Assembly: GCF_038396675.1 (NCBI RefSeq)
Contig: NC_088931.1
Location: forward strand, 40,692,501-40,756,500
Length of the DNA stretch: 64,000 bases
Direction: 5' to 3'
Origin: Hydra vulgaris
Taxonomy: Eukaryota; Cnidaria; Hydrozoa; Anthoathecata; Hydridae
A program made the position numbers and the translations under genes. Positions 34,870 through 46,249 of this stretch are shown one piece after another; positions within the stretch are counted from its first letter, which is position 1; the number at the start of each line of letters is the position of its first letter. The notes under the pieces are model-generated. The model had not been told where the DNA came from. It saw only the letters and a list, made by a program, of their open reading frames with translations, and searched no databases.

Positions 34870-35905
34870 TACAAGTTTATTGTAAAAAACTTTTGAAAAT
34901 TTCTGGAAATTTTGAGCAAAATTTCCCAGAAAACTTCCAGAAATTAAAAAAAAATACAAAAGATAGGAAGATTTTTATGTTTAAAGATAGCATTTTAAAA
35001 CATTTTTGTAAAAGATACATGTTATAAAAGCACTTACTGTGTTAGATTATAAAAACTTATCTAAAAATAACATTCAAAAACACATTTGATCGGAATATTC
35101 AGTAAAATAACAATAAAATAATTTGCTTGGTATGATACTTATAAAAAAACACACACATAAACATGCACACAAACCGCCCACCGGGTAGTATTGGTTGAAA
35201 AATACGGTATAAGTTTTAAAAAATTTAAAGAATAGAATAATTTTTTTAATTTATTGATTTATAAAGTCAAAAGTGCCCTAGCAAGGTTGTGGCGAGTGAG
35301 ACTCAAGTCTTGAAAAGCGCTTATTTAAACTTAGCGGAGGAATTTATGACTTTGAAATCATTAGTTCTTTTTTTTTATTGCTTAGTTGTTATTTATATTG
35401 TTATATAATATAAAATATATTTATATATATTTTAAAATAATTCAAAATTAGCAAAAATTTTTGTCCGCCATTAATCATATAATTGTTTAAAATCAGGAAA
35501 AAATTTTAAAATACTGTAAATAATCAAGTCATTTTATATGCAATTTAACAGTTTTCAGTAAAATGAAGGCCAATTTAATAAAGATTAAGAAATACGACGC
35601 TGAAAGTCAATATGCTTAGTAAACAAAAGGATAAAACAATTTTAGAAAATTTAAAAAAAAAAGCATCATAGTTACAACTTAAAGTTACATTAAAAAAACT
35701 CAACAAAATACCAAAAAAAGTGTTTTTCAAAGAAAGCTTTCTAAAATAATATTCTGCTTCACAATACTTTACTATAAAAATGTCCATAACAACTGCCTAA
35801 ATAAGACATAAAAGTTTGATAATTAATTATAAATTAATCTTTTTTTGAAAATTTCCAAAACATCCAAAATTTCCGGAAATTGAAAATGAAAAATTCCGGG
35901 ATATT
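34870..35905 (-). repeat. Dispersed ~1-kb repeat, copy B (uninterrupted)
   Basis: Inverted relative to copy A at 26580-27700 and lacking its SINE. Landmarks on + include AAAACACACACATAAACATG near 35145, AAGTGCCCTAGCAAGG near 35270 and AGTGAGACTCAAGTCTTG near 35297. Both ends carry TTTCCGGAAAT- or TTTCTGGAAA-like palindromic phrases, likely its tips. Confidence 0.75.
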
Positions 35906-36364
35906 TTCATCAGTGTATTTTAATAGTCAGTTTCATATTTTATTTTTTTTCATATTTTCACATAATTCATATTTTCATAGCCTATCAGACTTTCGTCCCA
36001 ACATAAGTCCAGCTGGCCACTTAGGCATAATGGATCTCGGATTGTGATTTGGATCCGGATCTTTCTTTAACTTAAGAACAAATAAAAAAGCTATTTTACT
36101 ATATCAAATTCGTTCGATTGTAGTTGATTTAAAACAAAACAAAAAACTTTTTCTGCTGTAAACAAATCTGAGTCTCGATGGAAAATTTGAGTCTCGATGG
36201 CTTTGACTCCTAACTTTACAGGCTTTAAAGCTTTAACTAAATCATTAAGAACTAGCTGATATTGTTATTTGAGATGCACTTGGATAAGTGCCATTTTAAT
36301 ACATTTGCTTAACTTGACAAAGAGTTTAATTATCAATCAAATAATGAGTCCCAACGAGTCTTGA

Positions 36365-36611
36365 AGTATACATCATGATAAATATACAGTCTTAAAGTAT
36401 ACATCATGATAAATATACAGTCTAAAGTAGGTTTAATTTCATGTTTAAATTCTAATTTTACATGTTTCTGTAATATATTGTCATACATAATACATGTTTC
36501 TGTAATATATTGTCATACATAATACATGTTTCTGTAATATATTGTCATACATAATACATGTTTCTGTAATATATTGTTATACATAATACATGTTTCTGTA
36601 ATATATTGTCA
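36365..36611 (+). repeat. Two tandem repeats: 34 bp x 2 and 32 bp x about 4.8
   Basis: First: AAGTATACATCATGATAAAT with ATACAGTCT, two copies to about 36428. Second: ACATGTTTCTGTAATATATT with GTCATACATAAT, from about 36459. Both are inside the hAT element. Confidence 0.9.
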
Positions 36612-36689
36612 GTTTAACAGGTGATATATTTTCAAAATTTTATTATTGTGCAAAAATTTTTTAGAATTGAAAAATAATCTATTATATAC

Positions 36690-37252
36690 CCAGCATGATA
36701 TACCCAGCTCTTCATCTTGATTTTGCTCTTCACTGTTATCCTTACTGTCATCCTTACTATCTTTAATTTCATAATTATCGTTTTGGTCTAAAACTTCAGT
36801 TGGTTTCACATAAAGTACATCTCCTACTGCTAAATGGATTACATAGGCATAGCAAATGTGATGTAGTTGGTTAATTAAACGGCAAAATTTAACTATAACA
36901 GATGCACCATCTGTAGTTGTCTTAACAGTATCTTTTTTAAATTTATTATTTTTTCGAATGACAAACTCCCAACGACACGTACAAGTCCAAATTTATAAAG
37001 GCTTATATTTGTGTGCACATTAATACTTATATAACAACGCGTAAATATAACAGTTAAGCTAAACCTGAAATTGTTAGCTTTCATGTCTTTTAATTCAGCC
37101 GTTAATTGGGGCTTAATATTTTTAGCATGATCCAGTAAAATATTTTTAATGGAAATTGAATTAGAAGGTAATTTTTGTCCTTTGGCTAAAGCAAGTTCTC
37201 CTAACCTTCTTACTTTTTTCAACAGTGTTAAATGAAAGTCCATCAATTGCAA
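36690..37252 (-). pseudogene. hAT transposase fragment
   Basis: On - it reads KVRRLGELALAKGQKLPSNS, then LTAELKDMKANNFRFSLTV, RCYISINVHTNISLYKFGLV and RVVGSLSFEKII, followed after a frameshift near 36925 by KTTTDGASVIVKFCRLINQL and VIHLAVGDVLYVKPTEV, ending in an acidic Ser/Asp/Glu stretch. TTDGAS and the following H.AVCD.LY-like block mark the first catalytic part of hAT transposases. The usual DEW segment before RYISINVH is missing and the downstream catalytic Glu and dimerisation domain are absent. It lies wholly inside the TIR-bounded element. Confidence 0.8.
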
Positions 37253-37979
37253 TAAGATCTGTTAGTATATTGACAATCGTATTTTTTCTTGTACAAAATT
37301 TCTGATATTTTTTTTGGATGATCTTTAAATGCTTTTGCATAACACTTATGCAGCCTCCTTTAATTGTTACAAGGACGTTACAGGTTTTGTATCGAGTAGT
37401 TTTCTTTATTTTGCACTTAAAAAAATGCTCCTAAACAGGAGCTTCAAAGTGCAACAGTTTAAAACTATGTGAAGGCTATAACGGTATCCAACGGTAAGCA
37501 GAAAATAGTATGGCTTAAAATGGAGTCTTTTAGCTTTCAAAAAAGGCAGACCAGAGATTATATTGATATAATGAGAACATGTAAGGGAGCGCTGCTACAT
37601 AGACTGATTTAAGCAGAGTCGAAAACATCAGGAGAGGAGAAGGAGGAGGGGGGCGGGGTTTTGAGGGGGCACCAACTATCTGGTCTGTGTTTTTTCAAAA
37701 ACTTAAAACCTCATCTTGAATCATACTATCTTCTGCTTACCAGTATCCAATATCAAAATTATAAAAATTAATTTTATATAAAAAGCTGAGAACCGAATAT
37801 CTGAACCAAACAGATCCGGATCCGGTCTCAAAAAAATGGTACGGGTACCCAAATATTTGGTTTCGGATCTTGTATCCGCCTATGCCCTACTGACCACACA
37901 ACATATTTTTTGAGGAAACTTGTTTCATGGATTTATTAGACGCTGTGTGGCTACCAACCACACAGCAAAAACCCATAGA

Positions 37980-38395
37980 TGGGGGCAGAGTTGCAACTTA
38001 CACGAGATGGTATCATAGTCGGCGAAGTTAATACTATTCAGCTCAACTCAACATTAATTGAGCAAATCTGAACACGGACTTAATGATCAGGTTCTTTCTC
38101 AGTGTATCACATTGATTACGGCCGCAAAGCAGATACTGACTAGTGTGAACTGCTCGGCCATGCTACTTTATGGCGGTTTCAACTTTAGTCGTACATCTTA
38201 TGAGTCTATTGACGTTAATGGCGGCATTGGAACTGTTTCTCGCGTGAAAGACAAGTGTCAGAGTAATCTCAGATTTCAAAAGTGCTTTCATAAATATCAA
38301 TTAGCTTATTCCTAACCTACCGTAGTACTTGATTCGTCAAGCCTTCTAACACACTCGACCTGATTATAACAAATAGTCAAACCGTACTATCATCA
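37980..38395 (+). pseudogene. LINE endonuclease (EEP/APE) domain fragment
   Basis: Blocks in shifting frames: GGRVATYTRDGIIVGEVNTI near 37987, TLIEQIWT near 38052 (Trp codon now TGA), CSAMLLYGGFNFSRTSYESI at about 38152, and LDLIITNSQTVLSSSNKT near 38350. These correspond to the catalytic GDFN (here GGFN) and TLDLI..N landmarks of the AP-like endonuclease that nicks target DNA in CR1/Jockey/RTE-type LINEs. The Asp of GDFN is changed to Gly. The RT half of what may be the same LINE is at 39440-40290. Confidence 0.68.
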
Positions 38396-38419
38396 TCAAA
38401 CAAGACGCTTTTTTTTGGA

Positions 38420-38989
38420 GCGATTAAATAAGTGCGAATTACATAAGTACAAATTACATAAGTGCGAAATGGCATAAGTGTGAATGGCATTAGTGGGAAC
38501 TGGCGTAAATGTGAAGTTGCATAAATGCAAAGCAGATGCAAATACTGGCATAAGTGCGAACTTGCATATGTGCAAACTGGCATAAGTGTGCCGAATAAAT
38601 TTACAAACATTTGCATAAGTGCAAATTGGTATTAATGTGTCTGTCATATATACGAATCAGTTGCAAAAACTGGCTCAAATGTGAACTGGCTTAAATCCAA
38701 ACTGGCATAAGTGCGTTAAAAGAACTTGCAAACATTGGTGTTAGTGCAAAGCATAAATTAGCATACGTGTGAACTTGCATATGTACCTCAAAAAAATTTG
38801 CAAAAAATAGCATAAGTGCGCAAAAAAAATTGGAAAACAGTGGCATAGAGATCCGCACTTATGCCAATCTTATGCAAATTCTTTCGGCGTATTTATGCTA
38901 ATTCGCACTAAAGCCAGTTTTTCCAACTACTTTGCACTTATGCTAGTTCGCATTTATGCCAGTTCGTACTTATGCCAATGTTTGCAAAT

Positions 38990-38990
<1 letters not shown>
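38420..38990. mobile_element. Foldback element built from a CATAAGTGCGAA-type short repeat
   Basis: From 38420 to about 38840 a degenerate unit of about 20 bp with core GGCATAAGTGCGAACT recurs some fifteen times. From about 38853 to 38980 the same core appears inverted (TTCGCACTTATGCCAGT) about six times. The whole can fold into a long imperfect hairpin. It has no coding function and separates the LINE endonuclease from its RT. Confidence 0.75.
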
Positions 38991-39245
<255 letters not shown>

Positions 39246-39439
39246 AACAATCTGAGCTATTACCCGTCATCATTCAACTTGCTGAAAATGGATTTGCTGC
39301 CCACGATAAGAGGCAATATGAAGTGAATAGGGTAAGAGTACAGCTTTAGCTAATAAAATTTTTTATTAGACTGTATCCAGTATCCAGTATGAATTGCTAA
39401 ACTGGATTATCAATTTTTTAACTAATTGTTCTCAATGTG

Positions 39440-40290
39440 TCTGCATTGGTAACACGTATTTAAAAAAAAATTCTCGTAAAGAGCGGAATGCCTCAAGAGA
39501 CTGTTTTGGCACCCATCTTATTTTGAGTTTTTATAAACGATGTAACTTCACGTATTGATGGTGATTGCAGCATTAAGTTGTTTGCGGATGACAGCAAGTT
39601 ATATTAAGCAAGCAATTATGGAAACAACACACACCTCATCAATACCTCAAAAAAATTTCAGAAATGTCTAAAGTTTGGCAACTTAATATAGTAACCAAAA
39701 AATGTTTTCGGTATAGTCGTATCTTCGTATATGAAGTTTTCTAATCACTGTTCTTTCATTGCAAGCAAGGCATATTCTTGTTCCTACTTACTTTTAGAAT
39801 CATTCATCAATAACAATTTCAAGCTTTTGATCAAAGCCTATAAAGTTTATGTTCGACCGATCATAGAATTTTTTACCTCTGTGTGGAATCCCCATCTTTT
39901 AAAAGATATACGTCGGTTGAAAAAGTTTCAGAAATTCTTTACTTGAAGTGTCGGTAAAAGATGTCGTATTCCCTGTAAAGATTATTTTACAAGACTCAAT
40001 ATCTTCAATCTAAAATCCCTTGAATGCCATTGAATAAAATTTGATCTTGTAATGACGAATAAAATTACACACAACCTTGTCGATCTACCTTTTTCTGAGT
40101 TTTTTACATTGCTCCTTCTTACTATCCTACAAGATATCATGCACAAAAACTTTGTTCACGTAATAGATGTAAAAATGATACACAAAAATTCTTCTAATTC
40201 TTGAAAGAGTTAATAAGATAGAGAATTTTCTACCTGATTATATTGTTTACTCGTCCACTTTGTCTTTGTTCAAATCAAATTAAAAAAAGT
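39440..40290 (+). pseudogene. LINE reverse transcriptase C-terminal half
   Basis: Blocks: SGMPQETVLAPILF near 39485 (palm), VFINDVTSRIDGDC, KLFADDSKLY near 39577 (intact FADD catalytic box), FGNLI-like thumb start near 39680, then the open frame 39731-39946 with SYLLLESFINNNFKLLIKAY and KVYVRPIIEFFTSVWNPHLL, ending KFQKFFT. Further in, RCRIPCKDYFTRLNIFNLKS is readable. The order is that of CR1/Jockey-type LINE ORF2. Stops and the missing fingers make it inactive. Confidence 0.78.
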
Positions 40291-40453
40291 ACAATGTTCA
40301 TCACTATTGCACACTATTGTATTATATATTTGTATTTCTTATTTTTTACCTGCAAATAAATCAGAAAATAAATATATTAGGCCTAAATATGACTTTTTTA
40401 GCCTCTAAACTTATTCACTTGTAATTTTTAACTACTTTATAAGAAGCCTCAAG

Positions 40454-40678
40454 TTGTTAGATGAGCTTGGTGCCAAGCTTGAAAAGAGAGGCTACCATCT
40501 TGACAGAAGTGCTTTATGTACTCGGTTTATACCAAAACGGTACAAGTTGTTTAAAGGGAAGAGACACGTCCACACAGTTCCAGTCAAGTTGACGCGAGCC
40601 CAAAACGATCTTCATTCAAGTCATGTGGATCATCCATTTTGTAGAACAACTATAAAACTAGAAAAAGTTTGCTCTTGA
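40454..40678 (+). pseudogene. Fragment of a repeated transposon-type protein (GKRHVxTVPVKL block)
   Basis: The 75-codon reading LDELGAKLEKRGYHLDRSAL, KRYKLFKGKRHVHTVPVKLT and RAQNDLHSSHVDHPFCRTTI matches a block I recognise from repeated invertebrate proteins with a GKRHV.TVPVKL..AQN core. No start, catalytic block or remainder is present, and it ends at a TGA at 40676-40678. The full family and function are not known to me; it is probably transposon-derived. Confidence 0.45.
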
Positions 40679-41910
40679 GGCCTACAAGAACAAACAACTG
40701 AAACAAACTTGGAAATACCCGATGCGTTACTGAATGATGTTCAAACACAAAAAAATGTAATTCATGTGAAAAATTTCATTAAAAAAACTTAAATTAAGAA
40801 CGGATTTTGTTTTAAAAAATAAATGGAGGAGGAGGGCAATTTTAGGACCAGGTATAGGAAATAAGGACAACCGGTGACAAAGGGAAAAAAGAGGTCAAAA
40901 ATTTTAACAAAAAAACTAGTTCTAGAAAACAAAAATCTGCTATTATTTCTTTATCAAAAAAAAAAACAAAAAAACATTTAAGAACCTAATTCTTGAATTG
41001 TTGAAATGTAATTAATTTTTTAGTTTCTTTAATACAATTTGTTTGTTTTTTAATGAAACGTTGTTGCTAGGAAATTCTTTTAATGAAAGGTTGTTGCTAG
41101 GAAATTCTTTTTTTGTTGTTACATTTTATTTTTGTTTGTCTTTATAAAATTTAATTTAGCAATTTTATATTTTAATTTTTTTTTTTTAATAAAATGTTAT
41201 TGTGCTTTTTTATTTTAAATAGAATCAAAATATCCTAAAAACTTATTTTACAATTTTCTAAACTAGTTTATTGTTTATTTACTATAAAAATAATTTTTTT
41301 CAGAAACACTTTGTGTTTCTGAAAAAAATTTGTTTAATAATAATCCTTCTTGTTTAATTTCCTCAGTCTTTGAGGTCTTTGAATATAATTATCAGTTTAC
41401 TAAACAAGTCAAATATATGTGAAGTCTCGCATAATAAAAGCAGTTCAATAAAAATACTATTTTAACTATAAAATATTTGGTAAGTTGCAGCATTTTTTTT
41501 TTCATTTTCGTTTCACTACTGCGGAACAACTAAGTTTTATATTATATTTATCAATGTTGGTTTACGTCTCTAAAACCTATTTTATAACTCTGATATATTT
41601 AAAAAAAAAATGTTTAGGAGAATAAAAGTAATGAGAAAAAGTTATAGGAGATAAAAGTTTTTAAAACTTTTTTGCAATTAGCCCCGGTCTCCCCTACACA
41701 AATCTATCAGTCAACATGAAAGATGCAAATTTATAAAAAAAACACACACCTAAATGTGTCGCTTGTTATAATTAAAAGTAAATAAGATTGTTCTTTAAAA
41801 CATTTCAAATGATTTGCATAAACTCTTTCAAGCCTTATAACGAATACATTTCATTACTAAATTCTTTTATGCTCTTCTAGTTTTTAACATAATTTAATCA
41901 TTATTTTAGG
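40679..41910. other. AT-rich spacer with a tandem duplication and a hairpin
   Basis: No gene. TTTAATGAAAGGTTGTTGC with TAGGAAATTCT is duplicated in tandem at about 41049-41108. A perfect 18-bp hairpin AATTTTTTTCAGAAACAC, loop TTT, inverse, lies at 41292-41330. Confidence 0.6.
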
Positions 41911-42372
41911 TATAAAATTTATTATTATTACTTTTCGTTCAATGTTTAGACAAAATGTTTGATTGTTTTATACCCTTTTTAGTTTTTAACACATTTTAAT
42001 TATTAGAATTGTTTAAAAATTATTAAATTATTATTAAAAATAATTTGATTATTAGGATCAAGTCAAAACTATAATGGTAACTTTTTAAGTTAGCTATTTA
42101 CAATGGTTAATTTTTGAGCTAGCTGTTTACATAATGGTAACTTTTTAAGTTAGATGTTTACATAATGGTAACTTACCATTATTATTACAGCTAAATTAAA
42201 AAGTTACCTTTATAGTTTTGACTTAATCCTAATAATCAAACTATTTTTAATAATATTTAAATAATTTTTAAACAATTCTAATAATTAAAATGTGTTAAAA
42301 ACTAAAAAGCACATAAAACAATCAAATATTTTGTCCAAAATTTGAACGAAAGTAATAATAATAATTTTATAA
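41911..42372. mobile_element. Foldback inverted repeat, arms about 190 bp
   Basis: 41911-42106 and about 42180-42372 are inverted copies with few differences (landmarks GTTTGATTGTTTTAT, TTTTTAACACATTTTAATTA, GATTATTAGGATCAAGTC). The 75-bp centre holds units of a 31-bp minisatellite that continues outside the right arm. Confidence 0.85.
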
Positions 42373-42373
42373 G

Positions 42374-42482
42374 CTTAAAAAGTTACCATTGGTAACTTTT
42401 TAAGTTAGCTGTTTACATAATGGTAACTTTTTAAGTTAGCTGTTTACATAATGGTAACTTTTTAAGTTAGCTGTTTACGTGA
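42374..42482 (+). repeat. Perfect 31-bp palindrome followed by a 31-bp minisatellite
   Basis: CTTAAAAAGTTACCA, centre T, exact inverse (42374-42404). Then about three units of TAATGGTAACTTTTTAAGTT with AGCTGTTTACA to 42482; related units are in the foldback centre at 42075-42185. Confidence 0.88.
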
Positions 42483-42723
42483 GGAAACTTAACTTATATT
42501 TTTAAATTTTAAAAAATTAACGAAATATCAAAGTAATATATTGATAAATCAACAAAAGTTTGACAAAAATTTTTATTTTATCTAATAAATAAAAATTTTA
42601 ATTTACTAGCATATTAGGCTAATATTGACTATACCGTCATTAAATTGTGATGCAGTTGTAAGGAGATTGGCAAGAGTTATTTAAATGCAACAGCAGTATT
42701 CTTAACGTGTCATTCTTTATTTT
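42483..42723. other. 3' flank of the transporter gene
   Basis: No gene. On -, AATAAAG lies immediately after the transporter stop codon (about 42715-42720) and is a candidate polyadenylation signal. Confidence 0.45.
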
Positions 42724-44562
42724 TTAACCTTTAACAATACCGTATATGGCAAATGAAGCTCCTGCAAAACCAAAAACAAAAGAAACTATTATTAACATCC
42801 AATGAAATATTTTACTAAAAAGTGAAAGGTGTCTTCTGCGTATCTTTAGGTAAAAATATACAGGCAATATAATAGTTATAAATGTACCGCGAACATTTCC
42901 AACAAAACTAGTTACCATTTCAAAGTTAGGAACACAAACAGTGATCAAAAGTACAAACCCTGTTGTCAAAAATCTTGATATGAAAATCCAAAGTTTCCTT
43001 TTATTGGTACTTTTGTTAAAGTATGGTAATTTTGGAAGTAGAAAGTTGTCTGCCATATCAAAAACAACAAAAACAGAAGTTGGATACATTAAGTACATAC
43101 TTATAGCAATTAACGTAGGGATAGTCAGAGCAAACGCCGATCCTTCAAAATTGCTCAATACGGATCCTTGCGTTAAAATCCCAAAACTTAAGGCACCGAC
43201 ACTAGAAAATATAACCTTTATAATAGTACAAACTCCGTAAGATGCGCATGTTAATACTTTATATTTTTCTGGATGAATCATTGTTGCTTCCATAACCGGA
43301 ATTGCAAGATGGAGATTGTAAGAGTTTATTATGATTCCATACCCAATAAAAAAATGATTAATTGAAAATGTTGGGTTCATGTGTTGATATGTCCATTCTT
43401 GCCATTTTGTTACCATAAGCACAAATGCTAAAATAGTGCCAATAACAAAAAATCCTAAAGAGAAAAAACCAAACCATGCTAAAATTGACATGCGTGGAAT
43501 AAAAAAGAGGGGAAATGCAGCGCAAATCCATAAAACTGCCCAGATTCGTTTATCAAAGTGTACAACGTTTCGTAGTAAATCAACTGTTATTTGAGAACAA
43601 AAAATTAATATATAAATATCTGTCATCACATTGCTTGCAACAAAAAATTTCATTATGGTTTCTCCATGCCACGAAATACAATCGCTACCCATATCAACAT
43701 AGCTTTGGTACACTCGTTTTTTAACACCATCTTTAGAAACTTGATACTGACATTCGTTTATTAACATGCACGTGTAACACATGAGCGCACCAATTACCGC
43801 AATCATTACAAGAGCAGTAACTCCGTAGTGTGCCGTTAGAAATGGCAAAGCATACACCGATAAACTTGTAATCATACTTTGACTAGAAAAGAAAAATATA
43901 ATATTTGAAATGCGTCTGTCATCAGAAGGAATGTGAACTAATGATACAGTTTTTGATGCTCCGAAATCTTTTTGACCAATTCTCGCTACTGTTGCACTAT
44001 CAAAGCCAAGTATGCCGCTTTGTGTTAAAACATGGCTAGATTGAAAAAAAGATGCGTTTGCGTCAAATTTTGCTTTTTGGTCTCTTCTGCCGGAGAGCAG
44101 TACAGATTTTTCGTTTACTTGACTGTTCACACAAAAACTGACACTTTTTGGTTTGTAATAATCGTAAGAATTTTGAAAATTTACGCTAAAGTTATCAACA
44201 TTTTCCGAAATTTCAAATCGATTGTTCTCATCTAAATACAATTTTTATAAGAAAATAGTTTGGTGAAAAAAAAGAGTTTATAATTAAATGTATAAAAAAT
44301 AAATAAAATAAGTTGTTTTGTAAATATGAAAGTTTGTATTTAACTAAAGGTCTTTCAAGCGCATCAGTTTAATAAATAATAGTTTAGAATAATTAAAAAA
44401 TACTAAACCTCTTTAAGATACTAAATTTTCAGAATAGTATAAAGATACTAAAAAAATATGAAAAGAGAAAAAAAAAATATCTGCAAATAAAATGATAGTA
44501 GCAAAACGGCTTTTAAAAACAGTAACCGTAGATCAAAAAAACTTACTTGATTCAGCCTCCAT
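42724..44562 (-). CDS. Vesicular inhibitory amino acid transporter-like protein (SLC32 type, Aa_trans), two exons
   Basis: Exon 1 is tiny (44562-44547): ATG GAG GCT GAA TCA A, followed by a consensus donor GTAAGT. Exon 2 (44231-42724) follows TATTTAG and joins in phase 1, giving Asn6. The protein is 507 residues. A polar N-terminus of about 110 residues is followed by some ten hydrophobic segments starting at SQSMITSLSVYALPFLTAHY, the first Aa_trans helix. Further markers are WAVLWICAAFPLFFIP, FGFFSLGFFVIGTILAFVL, GYGIIINSYNLHLAIPVME and the ending GFAGASFAIYGIVKG. Length, long cytosolic N-terminus and order resemble VIAAT (SLC32A1), which loads GABA or glycine into synaptic vesicles using the proton gradient; SLC36/38 members are the alternative and substrate is unproven. 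A run of some 23 A precedes the ATG. No lesions seen. Confidence 0.88.
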
Positions 44563-46036
44563 TTTTTTTTTTTTTTTTTTTTTTGGTTAAAAAACAGTGC
44601 ACCAAGCTTTGTCAATAATTTAATGTGTTAACATTTGTTAACAATTCAAGTATAAACATTATTTACATAATAGTTGGTGACAGTTTAAATCAATTGAACT
44701 GTTAATTATAGATTATTTTTGAGCCGTTTTTGCAGATTAGTAAGAAAAAAACAACAACATATTGTTGACATTTGCTATTATAAAAACTAAGATAAAACAA
44801 ATATCTTAATTAAGTTGTTATTCATAGGGTGACGACGTTGTTAGAAATTTTTCAAACAGTGATACTCTCGTATTACACTGTTATCAGTGTATTGATATGA
44901 TTATTTGTTTCTATAACTTGATAGTTAAAGTTAGAATAAATAAATGTATTAGACATTCCTATGTATAACCGAACTACCATAGCTCCACTAGTCCAGATCA
45001 CACTTGCTCCAATAAATTGATTAATCAATACAGCTTATTTAAATATAAATTTTTAATTATTACATTACTATTTTCAATTATACAAATATTACCAATGAAA
45101 AATGCTTATCCAAAGCCGTTTTCAAAGGTTTTATAATGTATGAGTGTTTTCAATTTGTTTATAATATATCTGAATTTCTCCTCAAGTTAGTTTTTAGTTA
45201 CAAGTACCTTGTCCAATATATTTTATGAAATAATGGTCAATGATTTAATGCCAGCAACTAAAAATTAAGCTGGAACTTACTTTAAACTTAAAATTTATTA
45301 TAATTTATTTATTATTATAAAATTTATTATAATTTATTTATTATAACTATGCTTTATGTTCCGTTAAAGCAAAGAGGTATAATGAGGTATAAAAGAGGTA
45401 TAATAGACTATTATAACTTATAATATTCTATTATAACTCCTTAGTTAAAGTTAATGTACATATTTAATACAACATCCATTTCCCATTATAAATGAAGTTT
45501 TACGTTCATAAATGATTAAATTTTGTTACGTATCAAATATAATTTGAAATGATGATAAATCTTTTGTGAAAAAAAAGTAATAGATAAACAGAATATATTT
45601 TTTATAAAAGAAAGAATTGCATGTTATGCGTACCACCCTACTAAACAAAAAGAACAGCATGTTATGCGTACTACCCTACTAAACGGAAAGAACGGCATGT
45701 TATGCGCACCACCCCATTAAAAAGTAAGAACACCATTTTATGTGTATTTGGTAGTTAATCAACCCAAATACATTTTTTGTCATTTTGATGGTTGTAAATC
45801 AAAAATTTATACATGGGATTGCTCTATTAGGCAAATGAATTTATTTATTTGCTTGTATACCATTTTGTATTTATCCGTTTTTATTACATCTGTTTGTATA
45901 TATGTTTGTATACTATACACCAAAAAACCTGCTTTGTTTAGTCACTAAGATTTTCAAAGTAAAATTACAAATTGCGCCTATATCTATGAATGAAGTTTTA
46001 AAGTTTCTCAAATCAAATCTGAGATAAGAAAAGAAA
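44563..46036. other. Upstream region of the transporter; AT-rich spacer
   Basis: No further exon recognised. AAAATTTATTATAATTTATT is repeated in tandem near 45288-45350. Confidence 0.45.
45618..45731 (+). repeat. 38-bp tandem repeat, three units
   Basis: Unit GCATGTTATGCGTACCACCC with TACTAAACAAAAAGAACA; the third unit is diverged. Confidence 0.9.
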
Positions 46037-46249
46037 AACTCCACAAATATTCGTACAACAAAATATGGATTGGAATCTCTATCTTACCTAGGACCAAAAA
46101 TTTGGAAACTAATCCCGAATGATTGTAAAACATCTTTGAAGGAATTTGAATTAATAAACTTTAAATAAAAATACTTTCCCAAGCAATGCTCATGTAAATT
46201 ATGCAAGGTTTTTATTAAAGATGTCGGATACATTAATAAACTAAAGTAA
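46037..46249 (+). pseudogene. LINE ORF2 C-terminal tail
   Basis: One frame, with a single stop near 46165, reads RTTKYGLESLSYLGPKIWKL, IPNDCKTSLKEFELINFK, then KYFPKQCSCKLCKVFIKDVG and YINKLK. The YLGPKIW...P.....S..EFK and C.CKLCK landmarks form the C-terminal end of cnidarian LINE ORF2 proteins. No RT is attached, consistent with 5' truncation, which is usual for LINE insertions. No poly(A) or duplication was confirmed. Confidence 0.72.

Larger units (their letters stand above)
36021..37889 (-). mobile_element. hAT transposon, 1.87 kb, with TIRs and 8-bp target duplication
   Basis: The left tip TTAGGCATAATGGATCTCGG and the right tip (read on -) TAGGGCATAGGCGGATACAA are inverted relatives, and both sides carry GGATCCGGATC-type inner repeats. 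Just outside are CTGGCCAC (36013-36020) and CTGACCAC (37890-37897): an 8-bp duplication with one change. The inside carries a decayed hAT transposase on - and two tandem repeat arrays. Confidence 0.82.

Noticed and set aside
42941-43724. Plus-strand ORFs opposite the transporter
   Set aside because: Shadows of the minus-strand coding sequence.
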